Shown here in pieces: positions 53,947-63,105 of a stretch of DNA of 64,000 nucleotides. The stretch's first letter is position 1, and every line of letters begins with the position of its first letter. A program made the translations under genes and the position numbers. The stretch lies in the NCBI GenBank assembly GCA_017640785.1, contig JAEPPZ010000012.1:42811-106810 (forward strand), given 5' to 3'. The notes beneath the pieces are model-generated. The model was not told the DNA's origin and made no database searches. It saw nothing but the letters and a program-made list of their open reading frames with translations. The DNA is from Balneola sp. (GTDB taxonomy: Bacteria; Bacteroidota; Rhodothermia; Balneolales; Balneolaceae).

Positions 53947-54801
53947 CTAAGAAAATAGTTCAAGGCGTTGATCTACTTTTTGAATTTGTTTAGCTAATTG
54001 AATAGCGTCGTAACTCGAATATGGCGTTTCTGAGTTCATTTGAACAGATTTCAGAAACAGAAGTGCGGCTTTTTCGGCAGCCTGCGCAGGATCAAAAGTT
54101 TGTTTTCCGAAGAAGAGATGTCCGCCATCATTTAGTCGCCCTGTTCGGATTGCTTGTGTAGGAACATTACAATCCAAGACTTCTGTTTTACTGATAGCCA
54201 ATCTTTGATGCCGGTTTTCCTGTGAAGAAACATAAATTAATATTGATGCTGTACTTCCATTATCAAAACGAATAAATAAGTGAGTTGAAATTGGGTTTTT
54301 AGAATCCAACCAGCTGGCCTGTGCTTCAATATGATGAATGCCACTGTCTATCCATTTTATACACAAACCGAGTTCATCGATCCAAATATTCCTGAATTCA
54401 TTTACCGGATCTACTAAGGTGGAACGAGTTATATATCTGTTAATGTGCAAAAAATGAGGGCGATGAATTTCATCCATCATCCACTGGGTTGCTGGTGCAA
54501 GTGAAGGCCAGTGTGAAAACTGAATTTTGACTCCGGATTCTTTAGCTGCCCGATGTATTCTTTCCAGTTTTGGTACATCGGTTGGCTGTTTTGAGATCAA
54601 AAAGCAACTATATCCGTTCTGAACTGTTTCGAGAAGAGTATCCAGATTCGATTCAGAATTATCAAGAATAAGACAGGCATCGACCGAGCCAAGATCAGAC
54701 ACAGTGGGGACGAGATTTACCTCGCTTACAATTCCGTGTGGTCTTAAATGTTTTTCCCAAGCTACAGTTCTGGTAGCATCGCCAACAATTCCAACTTTCA
54801 T
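53947..54801 (-). CDS. Gfo/Idh/MocA-like oxidoreductase
   Basis: A 284-residue protein. VGIVGDATRTVAW begins a Rossmann domain (about 1-115; an atypical Gly pattern), then a Gfo/Idh/MocA-like alpha/beta domain with NEFRNIWIDELGLCIKWI and DSGIHHIEAQASWL (DxGxH in the position of the catalytic His region). It is shorter than usual (330+), and the NAD loop lacks the normal GxGxxG, so cofactor use is uncertain. Monocistronic; convergent with the beta-oxidation operon. Confidence 0.7.
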   Translation of the reverse strand: MKVGIVGDATRTVAWEKHLRPHGIVSEVNLVPTVSDLGSVDACLILDNSESNLDTLLETVQNGYSCFLISKQPTDVPKLERIHRAAKESGVKIQFSHWPSLAPATQWMMDEIHRPHFLHINRYITRSTLVDPVNEFRNIWIDELGLCIKWIDSGIHHIEAQASWLDSKNPISTHLFIRFDNGSTASILIYVSSQENRHQRLAISKTEVLDCNVPTQAIRTGRLNDGGHLFFGKQTFDPAQAAEKAALLFLKSVQMNSETPYSSYDAIQLAKQIQKVDQRLELFS

Positions 54802-54858
54802 ATTACCTTAGATAGTTTAAGTTGGCATAAGATGCTAATGCAAAACTAATTAAACAAG

Positions 54859-54891
54859 AAAAGGCTCTTATGATTATCACAAGAACCTTTT
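54859..54891 (-). terminator. Rho-independent terminator downstream of pspC
   Basis: AAAAGGCTCTT (54859-54869) pairs with AAGAACCTTTT (54881-54891), 11 pairs with one G-T. On the minus strand the stem ends in CCTTTT. Confidence 0.75.
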
Positions 54892-54911
54892 ACAATAATA
54901 AAAACTAAGGA

Positions 54912-55091
54912 TCAATCCGGCATTACGATAGCTAAAATAAAATAAGCGAAGATGGCGAATCCGTAGCTGAAAGCTAATACTACAAATAAGATTCGTACAA
55001 TAGTTGGATCCCATCCAAGATATTCTGCAAGACCGGAACAAACGCCGGCCAGCATTTTATCACTTCTGGATTTCCTTAATTTTGCTGGCAT
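54912..55091 (-). CDS. PspC domain protein
   Basis: About 59 residues from the ATG at 55091 (a TTG three codons earlier is unlikely). KLRKSRSDKMLAGVCSGLAEYLGWDPTIVR is the PspC signature (GVCxGLAEYxxxDPTxVR), followed by one or two hydrophobic stretches (ILFVVLAFSYGFAIFAYFIL) and IVMPD. Small membrane protein of the phage-shock-protein C family, tied to envelope stress. Confidence 0.88.
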   Translation of the reverse strand: MPAKLRKSRSDKMLAGVCSGLAEYLGWDPTIVRILFVVLAFSYGFAIFAYFILAIVMPD

Positions 55092-55198
55092 AACATACAA
55101 ATTTGGTTATAATCAAAGTATAGTTACGCAAGCAAATCGGAGAAGTTTCAAAAAGTTGAAATTAATTTCAGAGATTATTCCTTTTATATATGGGAGTA

Positions 55199-56995
55199 TT
55201 ATTTTTGGTTTTCTATACTATGAGATGAAACATCAACCTTTTCTTTTTTAAACTCAGAGTTACTTAGCTTAAACAAAATTGGCAAACTCATTTGGACTTC
55301 AACATTTCTACCGCGTTGAATGCCCGGTTTAAATTTAGCCTGGCTAACTACTCGTAAAGCCTCTTCATCGCAACCGCCCCCGATTCCACGAATGACCTTT
55401 GGGTTTTTAACATCTCCATTCTTATCGACTATGAACTGTACTGTTACGCGTCCCTCAATGCCGGCTCTTTTAGCTACGTCCGGATATTCGACTTTACTTT
55501 GTATTCCTGCTTGCCCTCCAATAAGTTCCGGCATATTCTCAACAACGATAAATACTTCTTGGTCAACAGGATTATCTAATCTTGTAGGAGGGGGTGGAGG
55601 TGGCGGTCGATTCGCATCTCCATAAGATGTGAATCCTACAGATGTTTTTGCATTTGGGAAATGTCTTACCCAAAGCATAGCATCAGAATTATTTTCAAGA
55701 ACTTTTTGAGTAGATGTAATAGAAACATTGAGTTCATTCAGCTTAAACTCAACAACATTGTCTGAAATAGTACCTACTTGAATTGCTCCATCGAAAGGTC
55801 TAATGGCAAACTCAAATAGTCCATAGTCTTTGGGAGTTATTGAGATTGCTCCCAAGCCCGGAGTGCTTACGCTTACTCCCGGTTTATTGGCATTCATGAC
55901 TTCTTTGCCATTAATTTCCATTACAAATTCAGTTAAAGTCATCTTTTCATTAAGAATTTCTTCATCTGAAAGTGTTTCCGGTCCTCTAAGATCAGAGCAG
56001 GCAATAGGAGCTATTACCATCAGGGTTATAGATAACAGAAGAAAGAGACTTCGTTTATAAGATGTTTTATGCATTTTATGATGTTTCATAGTTTCGATTC
56101 TTTGTTTTAAAGTTGATTGCTTAACAGCCATGTTTACAGCAAAGCTTCCATATCCTTTATTAAGGGGAACAAGCTCCAGTAACATGTTTGCATATTTTTT
56201 AGGGTGGATGTCGGAAGTGTTTAAAACTTCCTGATCGCAAGAGATCTCACGGTAAATTTCTATTTCATTTGTGCCGATTTTGACCAGAGGATGAAACCAG
56301 AACAAAGACTGAATTACAGACAATGCCAGTTGTAATAGATAATCACCTCTTCGGATGTGTACCAGTTCGTGCTGAATGGCCATATCCAATTTAGTGGAGT
56401 CATTCTTTATTTTTTCGGGAAGAACTATGATGGGGTTTTTCCAGCCAAAAGTGAATGGAACTAAAGGGTGGTCGTGAAAAGCTACTGAAACGGAGCCATC
56501 CTTTATTCCATTACTGAATTTAGTATTCGTTAAAGGTTCTGTTGTCAGATCAGAATGTAATTTCTTAAGCTGAACATAACTGTAGATCAATCTTACAATC
56601 ATAAAAGCAGCTATAATGAGAAATAATGCAGAAATCATCCCAACCAAAAAATTAGCTTCCATCCATGGAATTGAAAACTCAGCTTCATTAGAATTTCCGG
56701 AGGCAGTATAGATCACAGGTAATGGGTTTTCTACAACAAAAACGGTTGTAGACAGATTTGAAGAAGAGTAAAGGCTAGAAAAAGCTTGGAGTAAAACTGC
56801 CGAAACCAAACCCATGGGAAGTGCAAATAATGTCGCTACACGAATGTGATACTGGTAAAGAGGATTGATCGATCTATTCGTTCTAAGAAAAAAGAACACA
56901 AGAGTAGCTACGCACGTCCAGATCAGTAGTGGAAACCAGATAATGTCGGCAGAAGAGGCTCCCAATTGTTGTATGAAATCAAAGAAACTTTTCAT
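55199..56995 (-). CDS. BlaR1-type M56 metallopeptidase with C-terminal TonB domain
   Basis: A 598-residue membrane sensor-protease. Four membrane helices (about 16-37, 52-72, 113-137, 315-335) surround an M56 zinc protease with HELVHIRRGDYLL (HExxH) and EIYREISCDQEVL. The periplasmic part ends in a PPPPPPP linker (about residue 473) and a TonB C-terminal domain (about 490-585: KVEYPDVAKRAGIEGRVTVQ and GGGCDEEALRVVSQAKFKPG). This replaces the penicillin-binding sensor of classical BlaR1. Cytoplasmic BlaI cleavage is the expected output. Overlaps blaI by 4 bp. Confidence 0.88.
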   Translation of the reverse strand: MKSFFDFIQQLGASSADIIWFPLLIWTCVATLVFFFLRTNRSINPLYQYHIRVATLFALPMGLVSAVLLQAFSSLYSSSNLSTTVFVVENPLPVIYTASGNSNEAEFSIPWMEANFLVGMISALFLIIAAFMIVRLIYSYVQLKKLHSDLTTEPLTNTKFSNGIKDGSVSVAFHDHPLVPFTFGWKNPIIVLPEKIKNDSTKLDMAIQHELVHIRRGDYLLQLALSVIQSLFWFHPLVKIGTNEIEIYREISCDQEVLNTSDIHPKKYANMLLELVPLNKGYGSFAVNMAVKQSTLKQRIETMKHHKMHKTSYKRSLFLLLSITLMVIAPIACSDLRGPETLSDEEILNEKMTLTEFVMEINGKEVMNANKPGVSVSTPGLGAISITPKDYGLFEFAIRPFDGAIQVGTISDNVVEFKLNELNVSITSTQKVLENNSDAMLWVRHFPNAKTSVGFTSYGDANRPPPPPPPTRLDNPVDQEVFIVVENMPELIGGQAGIQSKVEYPDVAKRAGIEGRVTVQFIVDKNGDVKNPKVIRGIGGGCDEEALRVVSQAKFKPGIQRGRNVEVQMSLPILFKLSNSEFKKEKVDVSSHSIENQK

Positions 56996-57375
56996 TGCTC
57001 ATCCTCCATATTATCAATCATGTTCCTAATAGCTTTAAGCTCATCTTCGGATAGATTTTCACCTTTTACTAATGTTTGAACAAGGGCAGAAGGGGAGCCT
57101 TTAAAAACCTTGTTGATCAAATTAGAGATAAGGCTGGATTGGACATTTTCAGGCTCAATTGCAGCGCTATATACATAGGTTACGCCTTGCTTTCTGTATT
57201 TAAGATAACCTTTGTCGTTAAGGTTTTTCATAATGGTCATAACAGTAGTGTAGGCGACTTTTCTTTTTTTCAGGATAAGCTCCTGTACTTCAGCTACAGT
57301 TGCTTCGCCCAGTTCCCATACATGATGAAGGATTTCCATTTCACTTTCGCCAAGTGGCGTTAGAGATTTTTTCAT
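56992..57375 (-). CDS. BlaI/MecI family transcriptional repressor
   Basis: A 127-residue winged-helix repressor: LTPLGESEMEILHHVWELGE, ATVAEVQELILKKRKVAYTT (recognition helix), VMTIMKNLNDKGYLKYRKQG (wing), then a dimerisation tail with FKGSPSALVQTLVKGENLSEDEL. Members are inactivated by BlaR1 proteolysis. The overlapping BlaR1-type gene and the four half-site operator at 57401-57437 support an autoregulated stress circuit. No beta-lactamase is adjacent, so the target may be other genes. Confidence 0.92.
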   Translation of the reverse strand: MKKSLTPLGESEMEILHHVWELGEATVAEVQELILKKRKVAYTTVMTIMKNLNDKGYLKYRKQGVTYVYSAAIEPENVQSSLISNLINKVFKGSPSALVQTLVKGENLSEDELKAIRNMIDNMEDEQ

Positions 57376-57400
57376 ATTTCTATCGTTAGTTAAATACTCC

Positions 57401-57437
57401 TACTAATATAATAGTATTTAATACTAAGTCAATAGTA
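57401..57437. promoter_or_regulatory. Tandem BlaI-type operator
   Basis: Four alternating half-sites at one-helical-turn steps: TACTA (57401), TAGTA (57412), TACTA (57422) and TAGTA (57433), spaced 11, 10 and 11 bp. The central pair forms the perfect 15-base palindrome TAGTATTTAATACTA (57412-57426). It lies 26-62 bp upstream of the blaI start, as expected for autorepression by paired dimers. Confidence 0.65.
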
Positions 57438-57462
57438 TTTCAAAAAAAATCAGAGAACTAAA

Positions 57463-57488
57463 AAAGGCAGATCGTTAAATCTGCCTTT
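57463..57488 (-). terminator. Rho-independent terminator of the desaturase gene
   Basis: AAAGGCAGAT / ATCTGCCTTT, 10 perfect pairs around CGTTAA, followed on the minus strand by a T-run (TTTTTTAG). It lies 22 bp beyond the desaturase stop. Confidence 0.9.
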
Positions 57489-57509
57489 GAGTATTAAGAA
57501 AAGGTGGTT

Positions 57510-58610
57510 TTAAACGGCGGGAGCCCATTCAAATTTAGGGTCTCCAAACTTCTTTAAAGTACGGTAGTGTGATGCAACCGCTTCACTAAATGTATCATGG
57601 CAGTTGTAAGGAATGCCGAATTCATTAGCTACTTCTTCAACAATGGGACTTATTTTCGGATAGTGAATACTGCATACTTTTGGGAAAAGATGGTGTTCAA
57701 TTTGATAATTCAGCCCTCCTATATACCAAGACAACACTTTATTCTTACGAGCAAAGTTATTCGTAGTGAACATTTCATGAATCGCCCAGTGGTTATCGAT
57801 CATGTTTTGTTCATCAGGAATGGGGTGCGTTGTTTCTTCAACTACGTGAGCCAATTGAAAGATAATTCCGAGGATCAATCCGGCTGTTAGATGGACAGAT
57901 AAAAATCCGATAAGCAATTGCCACCAGGTAATATCAAGGAGCAATAATGGAAGCACAATAGCATAACCATAATACACCAATTTGGTTAAAATTAAAGTAA
58001 CCCATTCTTTTACGGGATGATTTTTGTTCTCATATGGTCCCAATTCGGGTTTAAAGAAATACCAGTAATCCTTTACAAAAACCCAAAAAATGGTTGCGAA
58101 ACTGTAGGCAGGAAATGCTAAATATTGTTGAAAACGATGTACGGGCTTATGTTCAGAATGTGGTGATAATCGAATGAATTCCGCTACTTCAAGATCTTCA
58201 TCATGTCCATGTATATTGGTATAGGTATGATGAATAATATTATGTGTGATCTTCCAGATGTACCCGTTTGCACCAACAAAATCGAAGGAAAGACCAATCA
58301 GGTAATTAATTGTATTGTTAGAAGAATAAGCTCCGTGGAGAGCATCATGAGATACTGAGAATCCAATTCCGGCCATCCCTATACCCATAGTGATACAGAA
58401 AAACCACATCCATGGAAGAGAAAAGTTGCCGGAAATAATAAGAGCGTAAGATCCGAAGTAAATACCTAAAATTATTATGGTTTTAATAACCATAGATGCA
58501 TTTGCGTTTTTAGAGAGATTATTCTCTTCAAAGTATTTATTTACTCTTGCCTTTACTGTTTTACTGAATTCCCGATCAATTTTATTGTTAAAAGTTACCT
58601 TATCAGCCAT
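57510..58610 (-). CDS. Membrane fatty acid desaturase
   Basis: A 366-residue di-iron desaturase. The three His boxes are HDALHG, HNIIHHTYTNIHGHDED and QIEHHLFP, with membrane helices in between (about 42-60, 70-92, 168-182, 215-235). The QxxHH third box with this spacing marks the front-end/linoleoyl-CoA (delta-6-like) acyl desaturase group rather than delta-9. A cytochrome b5 domain is absent, so an external electron donor is required. Substrate (acyl-CoA or lipid) is uncertain. Confidence 0.88.
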   Translation of the reverse strand: MADKVTFNNKIDREFSKTVKARVNKYFEENNLSKNANASMVIKTIIILGIYFGSYALIISGNFSLPWMWFFCITMGIGMAGIGFSVSHDALHGAYSSNNTINYLIGLSFDFVGANGYIWKITHNIIHHTYTNIHGHDEDLEVAEFIRLSPHSEHKPVHRFQQYLAFPAYSFATIFWVFVKDYWYFFKPELGPYENKNHPVKEWVTLILTKLVYYGYAIVLPLLLLDITWWQLLIGFLSVHLTAGLILGIIFQLAHVVEETTHPIPDEQNMIDNHWAIHEMFTTNNFARKNKVLSWYIGGLNYQIEHHLFPKVCSIHYPKISPIVEEVANEFGIPYNCHDTFSEAVASHYRTLKKFGDPKFEWAPAV

Positions 58611-58776
58611 TACGTAGATTTTATTTACGAAGTAATTTTGAAAACATTTTAATACTCATCAAATCACTTATAATTTAATTCATTTTTAGGAATAAATATG
58701 AAAAGAAGAGCAGAAAGAATTTTCACTTCAAAATTATATAAAAATTATGTATTTACGAGGAACTTAATTTTGAAAT

Positions 58777-59424
58777 ATGAAAAGAGAATACAAAATATTG
58801 TTCGGAGGAGCTTTTTCTACAGGACTTCTTTACGTAATTCCATCCTTAATGGGGTATATTTGGGCGGGATTATTTCTGTCTCTTTTTGGATCAGTTATAT
58901 ACCTGATAGTCCTGTTCAAATATGGTAAGAAGAATTATAAAAACACAGATTCAGGAAAGGTAACGCTCACTTTTTTCTCCCTGTTAATTATTAATTCTTT
59001 AGCCATCTTCACCTTTGATTATTACAGAGCAAGTATTCAAAGAGAACTTCTGAGAGAAATTCGAATTACCATTGACAGCTCTATTACCGAAACTGAGATC
59101 AGGTCAGACCTTCTTGGAGTATATCGTGAATATCTTTTATTAAATCAGAAAGACAATGTATCGGTTATTGATGTTGCGGCTGATTTTTTTGGTGAGCGAC
59201 TTAAAGACGATCAAAAATTTCAGGTAAAAACAGCTGAACTGGAAAAGGAATTGAACTTTGTTTATTACACAGATCCCGGATCTGATAGCTTTGCGATATA
59301 TTCAACAGCACCTCATTCTCAAAGTTGGGATGATGATTTTGAAAATTGGGATGGCTCGGTTGGGCTTTTTCAAACAAAAACGACATTAACTAAGGAGGGA
59401 GTAACCCATGAAAGACAAAACTAA
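58777..59424 (+). CDS. Membrane protein of a two-gene pair, first member
   Basis: A 215-residue protein with three N-terminal membrane segments (about 7-26, 28-47, 65-83) followed by a roughly 120-residue extramembrane domain (RELLREIRITIDSSITETEI, LLGVYREYLLLNQKDN, ENWDGSVGLFQTKTTLT). No family recognised. Its last 17 bases overlap the start of the next gene, whose ribosome-binding site lies within it, so the two are made together. Confidence 0.65.
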   Translation: MKREYKILFGGAFSTGLLYVIPSLMGYIWAGLFLSLFGSVIYLIVLFKYGKKNYKNTDSGKVTLTFFSLLIINSLAIFTFDYYRASIQRELLREIRITIDSSITETEIRSDLLGVYREYLLLNQKDNVSVIDVAADFFGERLKDDQKFQVKTAELEKELNFVYYTDPGSDSFAIYSTAPHSQSWDDDFENWDGSVGLFQTKTTLTKEGVTHERQN

Positions 59425-60124
59425 TAAATGGTTGCCCTGGTTATCATCCGTGTTAATAGGCATTATAATTTCCTATGCATTAATTACTATTACTGACTCG
59501 TATTCCATGTCAAAATATCCGGATGTGTTTTTGCCAAGTACGGTCCCGTCTACTCAAGTGAATGGAATTTCTGTGATAGAATCCATTAACGAGTTTTCGG
59601 GAGATAAAACCACTTCTGCATTTTACAAAGGAGCAAGAGCAGGAATAACGATAAGCTTAATACTCATTTTTGTTGTTATCCCTTTTTTGTTTGTAAAAGG
59701 AACTATACAATCTGAAAAAAGAGAAAACCCAGCTGCACTTTGGTATACCGGAAGTGCTTTAATGCTTATAATTCTTATCATGCCTATGATTGCAGGAGCT
59801 TCTAAGATATATTGGTTTCAAAATGTAGACAAAAGCTCACAGATGAGCAGAACTCATGATGTAATGCGGATGGAGCTTACCGATGTTTCTTTTATAATAG
59901 CGGAAGAAATCTTAGAGTTTGATGACATCTCAGCTTTAGCTGAATTTAATGCTGAGGATATTATAGAAATACAAAACTCGGAATTTCATTATTTGTTGGT
60001 TACAAACCCGGATGATTCTTCCGCTACCATTACTATTTATTCTGATGAGGTAAATAATTTTACTGCTACTACAGTAATTCGTCCTTACTCGGATCAAATT
60101 TTTAGTTACCAAAGAACTTATTAA
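59408..60124 (+). CDS. Membrane protein of a two-gene pair, second member
   Basis: A 238-residue protein with three membrane segments (about 9-28, 77-97, 113-133) and a C-terminal extramembrane domain (SRTHDVMRMELTDVSFIIAE, EFHYLLVTNPDDSSATITIY). It mirrors its upstream partner in layout though not in obvious sequence. The start ATG at 59408 is preceded by AAGGAGGG, a stronger Shine-Dalgarno site than most genes here have. No family recognised. Confidence 0.65.
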   Translation: MKDKTNKWLPWLSSVLIGIIISYALITITDSYSMSKYPDVFLPSTVPSTQVNGISVIESINEFSGDKTTSAFYKGARAGITISLILIFVVIPFLFVKGTIQSEKRENPAALWYTGSALMLIILIMPMIAGASKIYWFQNVDKSSQMSRTHDVMRMELTDVSFIIAEEILEFDDISALAEFNAEDIIEIQNSEFHYLLVTNPDDSSATITIYSDEVNNFTATTVIRPYSDQIFSYQRTY

Positions 60125-60171
60125 GATGATGGAATTTCGAGCATAAGCATTTGGTTTAGTGAAGAGATCAA

Positions 60172-61656
60172 ATGCCTATGAAAAATATCAACAGTTACCG
60201 AAAGTTTTCCAGAAACAACAATCAGCCAAACGAGAACGGCGATTATGTTCTTTATTGGATGCAGATCAATCGAAGATTCCAGTATAACTATGCTCTGGAA
60301 TATGCCATAGGATGGGCAAATAAATTAGGGAAACCACTGCTTATCTACGAAGGACTTTCAATTGAATACCCTTGGGCGAGCGATCGATTCCATGCATTTA
60401 TCATGGAAGGCATGAAAGAAAATCTGGACTTTTCCGAATCGAACGATCTTAATTATTTCAATTTTGTGGAACCGGAGATCGGTGCCGGAAAAGGATTATT
60501 TTACAGATTAGCTGAAAATGCGTGTACTGTAATTTCAGATGAATATCCTGTCTTCATCATAAAAAAGCATAATGAACGGGTCGCTGATAAAATTGATGTT
60601 CCTTATATCACTATTGACTCAAATGGAATTATACCGCTAGGTGTAACTGAAAAGGATCCATATTCAGCTTACCTGTTCAGAAAGATCATGCAAAAACATT
60701 TCAAGGAAGGGTTTACAAATTCACCTAAGAAAGATCCAATCGAAGAACTAGAGAACAGAGATAAGATCGAATTACCCAAAGATTTTCTGAATGATTATCC
60801 AAAAGCAGATAAGATGCTCGAGAATATCGAAAAAACTATATCCGGGTTAGATATTAATCATGAAGTGGAAGTTATCGACATGACAGGAACCCGTCAAGCG
60901 GCGCTGGGAAAACTGGGACATTTTATTGGGCATAGTTTGCTGGAATACGACGAGAAAAGAAATCACCCCGACAAAAAGAAGACGAGTGGATTAAGTCCCT
61001 GGTTACATTTTGGAAAGATCAGCGAGTACGAGATTGTGAAAGCAGCGCTGGATCATCAGCCAGAAGGGTGGACGCTGGAAGATCTAACTCCCAATGGAGG
61101 GAAAAACAGTGGATTCTTTAACGGTGACGGAAATATAGAAAGCTTCCTTGATGAAGTAATTACCTGGCGGGAAGTCGGTTTTCATTTTGCACATCATGTA
61201 GATAATTATGATGAATTTGAGTCGCTGCCAAACTGGGCAAAAACAACCATGGAAGAACATAAAGATGACGTTCGTGAATATGTTTACACTCTGGAAGAAT
61301 TTGAACAATCAAAAACACACGATGAACTTTGGAATGCAGCTCAAACTCAGCTGAGAGAGGAGGGAATCATTCATAATTACTTACGAATGTTGTGGGGGAA
61401 AAAGATCATAGAATGGACTCCGGATCATCGTACTGCCTTAGAATACATGATCGAGTTAAATAACAAATATGCGATCGATGGGAGAGATCCCAACAGCTAT
61501 TCCGGGATATTCTGGTGTTTTGGGCGCTTTGACCGGGCATGGCAGGAAAGAGAGATATTCGGTAAGCTCCGCTACATGACCAGCGACAGTACCAGAAAAA
61601 AAGTTAAGTTGGATCAGTATCTTGCGAAGTACGGAAACCAAAAATCACTTTTATAG
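60172..61656 (+). CDS. phr: Class II CPD photolyase
   Basis: A 494-residue deoxyribodipyrimidine photolyase that repairs UV-induced cyclobutane dimers with blue light and FAD. GDYVLYWMQINRRFQYNYAL begins the antenna-like Rossmann domain; the FAD domain has GLSPWLHFGKISEYEIV, ESFLDEVITWREVGFHFAHH, HNYLRMLWGKKIIEWT and IDGRDPNSYSGIFWCFGRFD. The RMLWGKKIIEW and WREVGxxF wording identifies class II rather than class I. The ATG at 60178 is an alternative start. Confidence 0.92.
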   Translation: MPMKNINSYRKFSRNNNQPNENGDYVLYWMQINRRFQYNYALEYAIGWANKLGKPLLIYEGLSIEYPWASDRFHAFIMEGMKENLDFSESNDLNYFNFVEPEIGAGKGLFYRLAENACTVISDEYPVFIIKKHNERVADKIDVPYITIDSNGIIPLGVTEKDPYSAYLFRKIMQKHFKEGFTNSPKKDPIEELENRDKIELPKDFLNDYPKADKMLENIEKTISGLDINHEVEVIDMTGTRQAALGKLGHFIGHSLLEYDEKRNHPDKKKTSGLSPWLHFGKISEYEIVKAALDHQPEGWTLEDLTPNGGKNSGFFNGDGNIESFLDEVITWREVGFHFAHHVDNYDEFESLPNWAKTTMEEHKDDVREYVYTLEEFEQSKTHDELWNAAQTQLREEGIIHNYLRMLWGKKIIEWTPDHRTALEYMIELNNKYAIDGRDPNSYSGIFWCFGRFDRAWQEREIFGKLRYMTSDSTRKKVKLDQYLAKYGNQKSLL

Positions 61657-61737
61657 TCAGTTGACATTTGTCATTTGTAGATTATGATTTTTGCCTCGCA
61701 ATAACATATATTGCACATGTTCAACCAATCCAGCAAA

Positions 61738-63105
61738 ATGGATCTATTTCAAGATAAAAATGCATCTTCATTTCAGGTAAACGATTCAGGTCAAAGCTAC
61801 TCTGATGAGCCTTTGGCAACCAGAATGCGTCCTCAGTCGTTAGAAGAATTTGCAGGTCAGGAGCATTTAGTGGGTGAAGGCAAGATGCTTCAAAGAATGA
61901 TCGAGAGTGGAATCATTGGCTCGTTAATATTTTATGGTCCGTCCAGCTCCGGAAAAACTACCTTAGCGCATGTTATTTCAAAAGAGATCAAAGCCAGTTT
62001 TAAAGTTATCAATGCTGTACTGGATGGTATAAAAGAGCTTCGAACTGTAGTAGAGCAAGCAGAAAAACTTAAAAAATTGAATGGACGAAAAACCATTCTT
62101 TTTGTAGATGAGATCCATCGTTGGAATAAAGCTCAGCAAGATGCATTACTTCCACATCTGGAATCCGGGATCATTACGTTGGTGGGTGCTACAACAGAAA
62201 ATCCATTTTACTCATTAGTTAATCCATTGCTTTCGCGATGTCAGCTGTTCGAGTTATTTCCTTTAACGGTTCCTGATGTAAGAAGAATGTTGAACAGAGC
62301 ACTTGCAGACGAAGAAAGAGGTTTAGGAAATAAAGACATACAAGCAGATAAAGAAGCATTAGATCATTTAGCTGATTATGCCGGAGGTGATGTTCGAAAT
62401 GCGTTGAACGCACTGGAAGTAGCGGTTCTGTCCAGTAAGAAAAATGAGCAGGGTGAAATCCATATTACCAAAGAGATTGCCGAAGAAAGTATACAAAGAA
62501 GAAATGTTCGTTATGATAGAACAGGAGACGAGCACTACCATTATGCTTCTGCATTTATAAAATCACTAAGAGGATCGGATACTGACGCTGCGTTATATTG
62601 GATGAATGCTATGCTGGAAGGAGGGGATGATCCAAACTTTATATTCAGGAGATTACTCATATTCGCCAGTGAAGATGTGGGAATGGCTGAACCTAATGCG
62701 ATTACAATAGTAAATTCCTGCCAGGAGGCATTTATGAAAACAGGAATGCCTGAAGGAATGTATTTTTTATCCCACGCTTGTACATACTTAAGTATTTGCC
62801 CAAAAAGTAACAGCACCAAAGGTATTTTTGAAGCGAGTAAAGAAGTACGGGAAAAGGGAGTAGGAGCTGTTCCACCTTATTTAAAAGACAGAACTGCTAA
62901 TCGTCTTTCATCTAAATATCTGGATACAGAAAATGCTTCAAAAGATTACAAATATCCTCATAGCTTTGAAGGTAATTGGGTTGATCAGGAATATCTTCCT
63001 GAGATATTGAATGGAAAAAAGTTTTATGAACCCGGAAAAGAAGGGAGAGAAGGTTTGCTGATAAAGAGATTAAATGAGATTAAAAAAAGATCTCAATCTT
63101 CTTGA
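61738..63105 (+). CDS. rarA: Replication-associated recombination protein A (AAA+ ATPase)
   Basis: About 455 residues from the ATG at 61738 (MDLFQDKN). In-frame TTG 61711 and ATG 61717 are possible. PLATRMRPQSLEEFAGQEHLVGEGKML is the RarA/MgsA signature, the Walker A is FYGPSSSGKTTLAHV (usually GPPGTGKT), Walker B is LFVDEIHRWNKAQQDALLPHLE, sensor 1 GATTENPFYSLVNPLLSRC, and a C-terminal MgsA_C domain ends the protein. Acts at stalled forks and ssDNA ends. Its last 13 bases overlap the convergent histidine kinase gene. Confidence 0.9.
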   Translation: MDLFQDKNASSFQVNDSGQSYSDEPLATRMRPQSLEEFAGQEHLVGEGKMLQRMIESGIIGSLIFYGPSSSGKTTLAHVISKEIKASFKVINAVLDGIKELRTVVEQAEKLKKLNGRKTILFVDEIHRWNKAQQDALLPHLESGIITLVGATTENPFYSLVNPLLSRCQLFELFPLTVPDVRRMLNRALADEERGLGNKDIQADKEALDHLADYAGGDVRNALNALEVAVLSSKKNEQGEIHITKEIAEESIQRRNVRYDRTGDEHYHYASAFIKSLRGSDTDAALYWMNAMLEGGDDPNFIFRRLLIFASEDVGMAEPNAITIVNSCQEAFMKTGMPEGMYFLSHACTYLSICPKSNSTKGIFEASKEVREKGVGAVPPYLKDRTANRLSSKYLDTENASKDYKYPHSFEGNWVDQEYLPEILNGKKFYEPGKEGREGLLIKRLNEIKKRSQSS

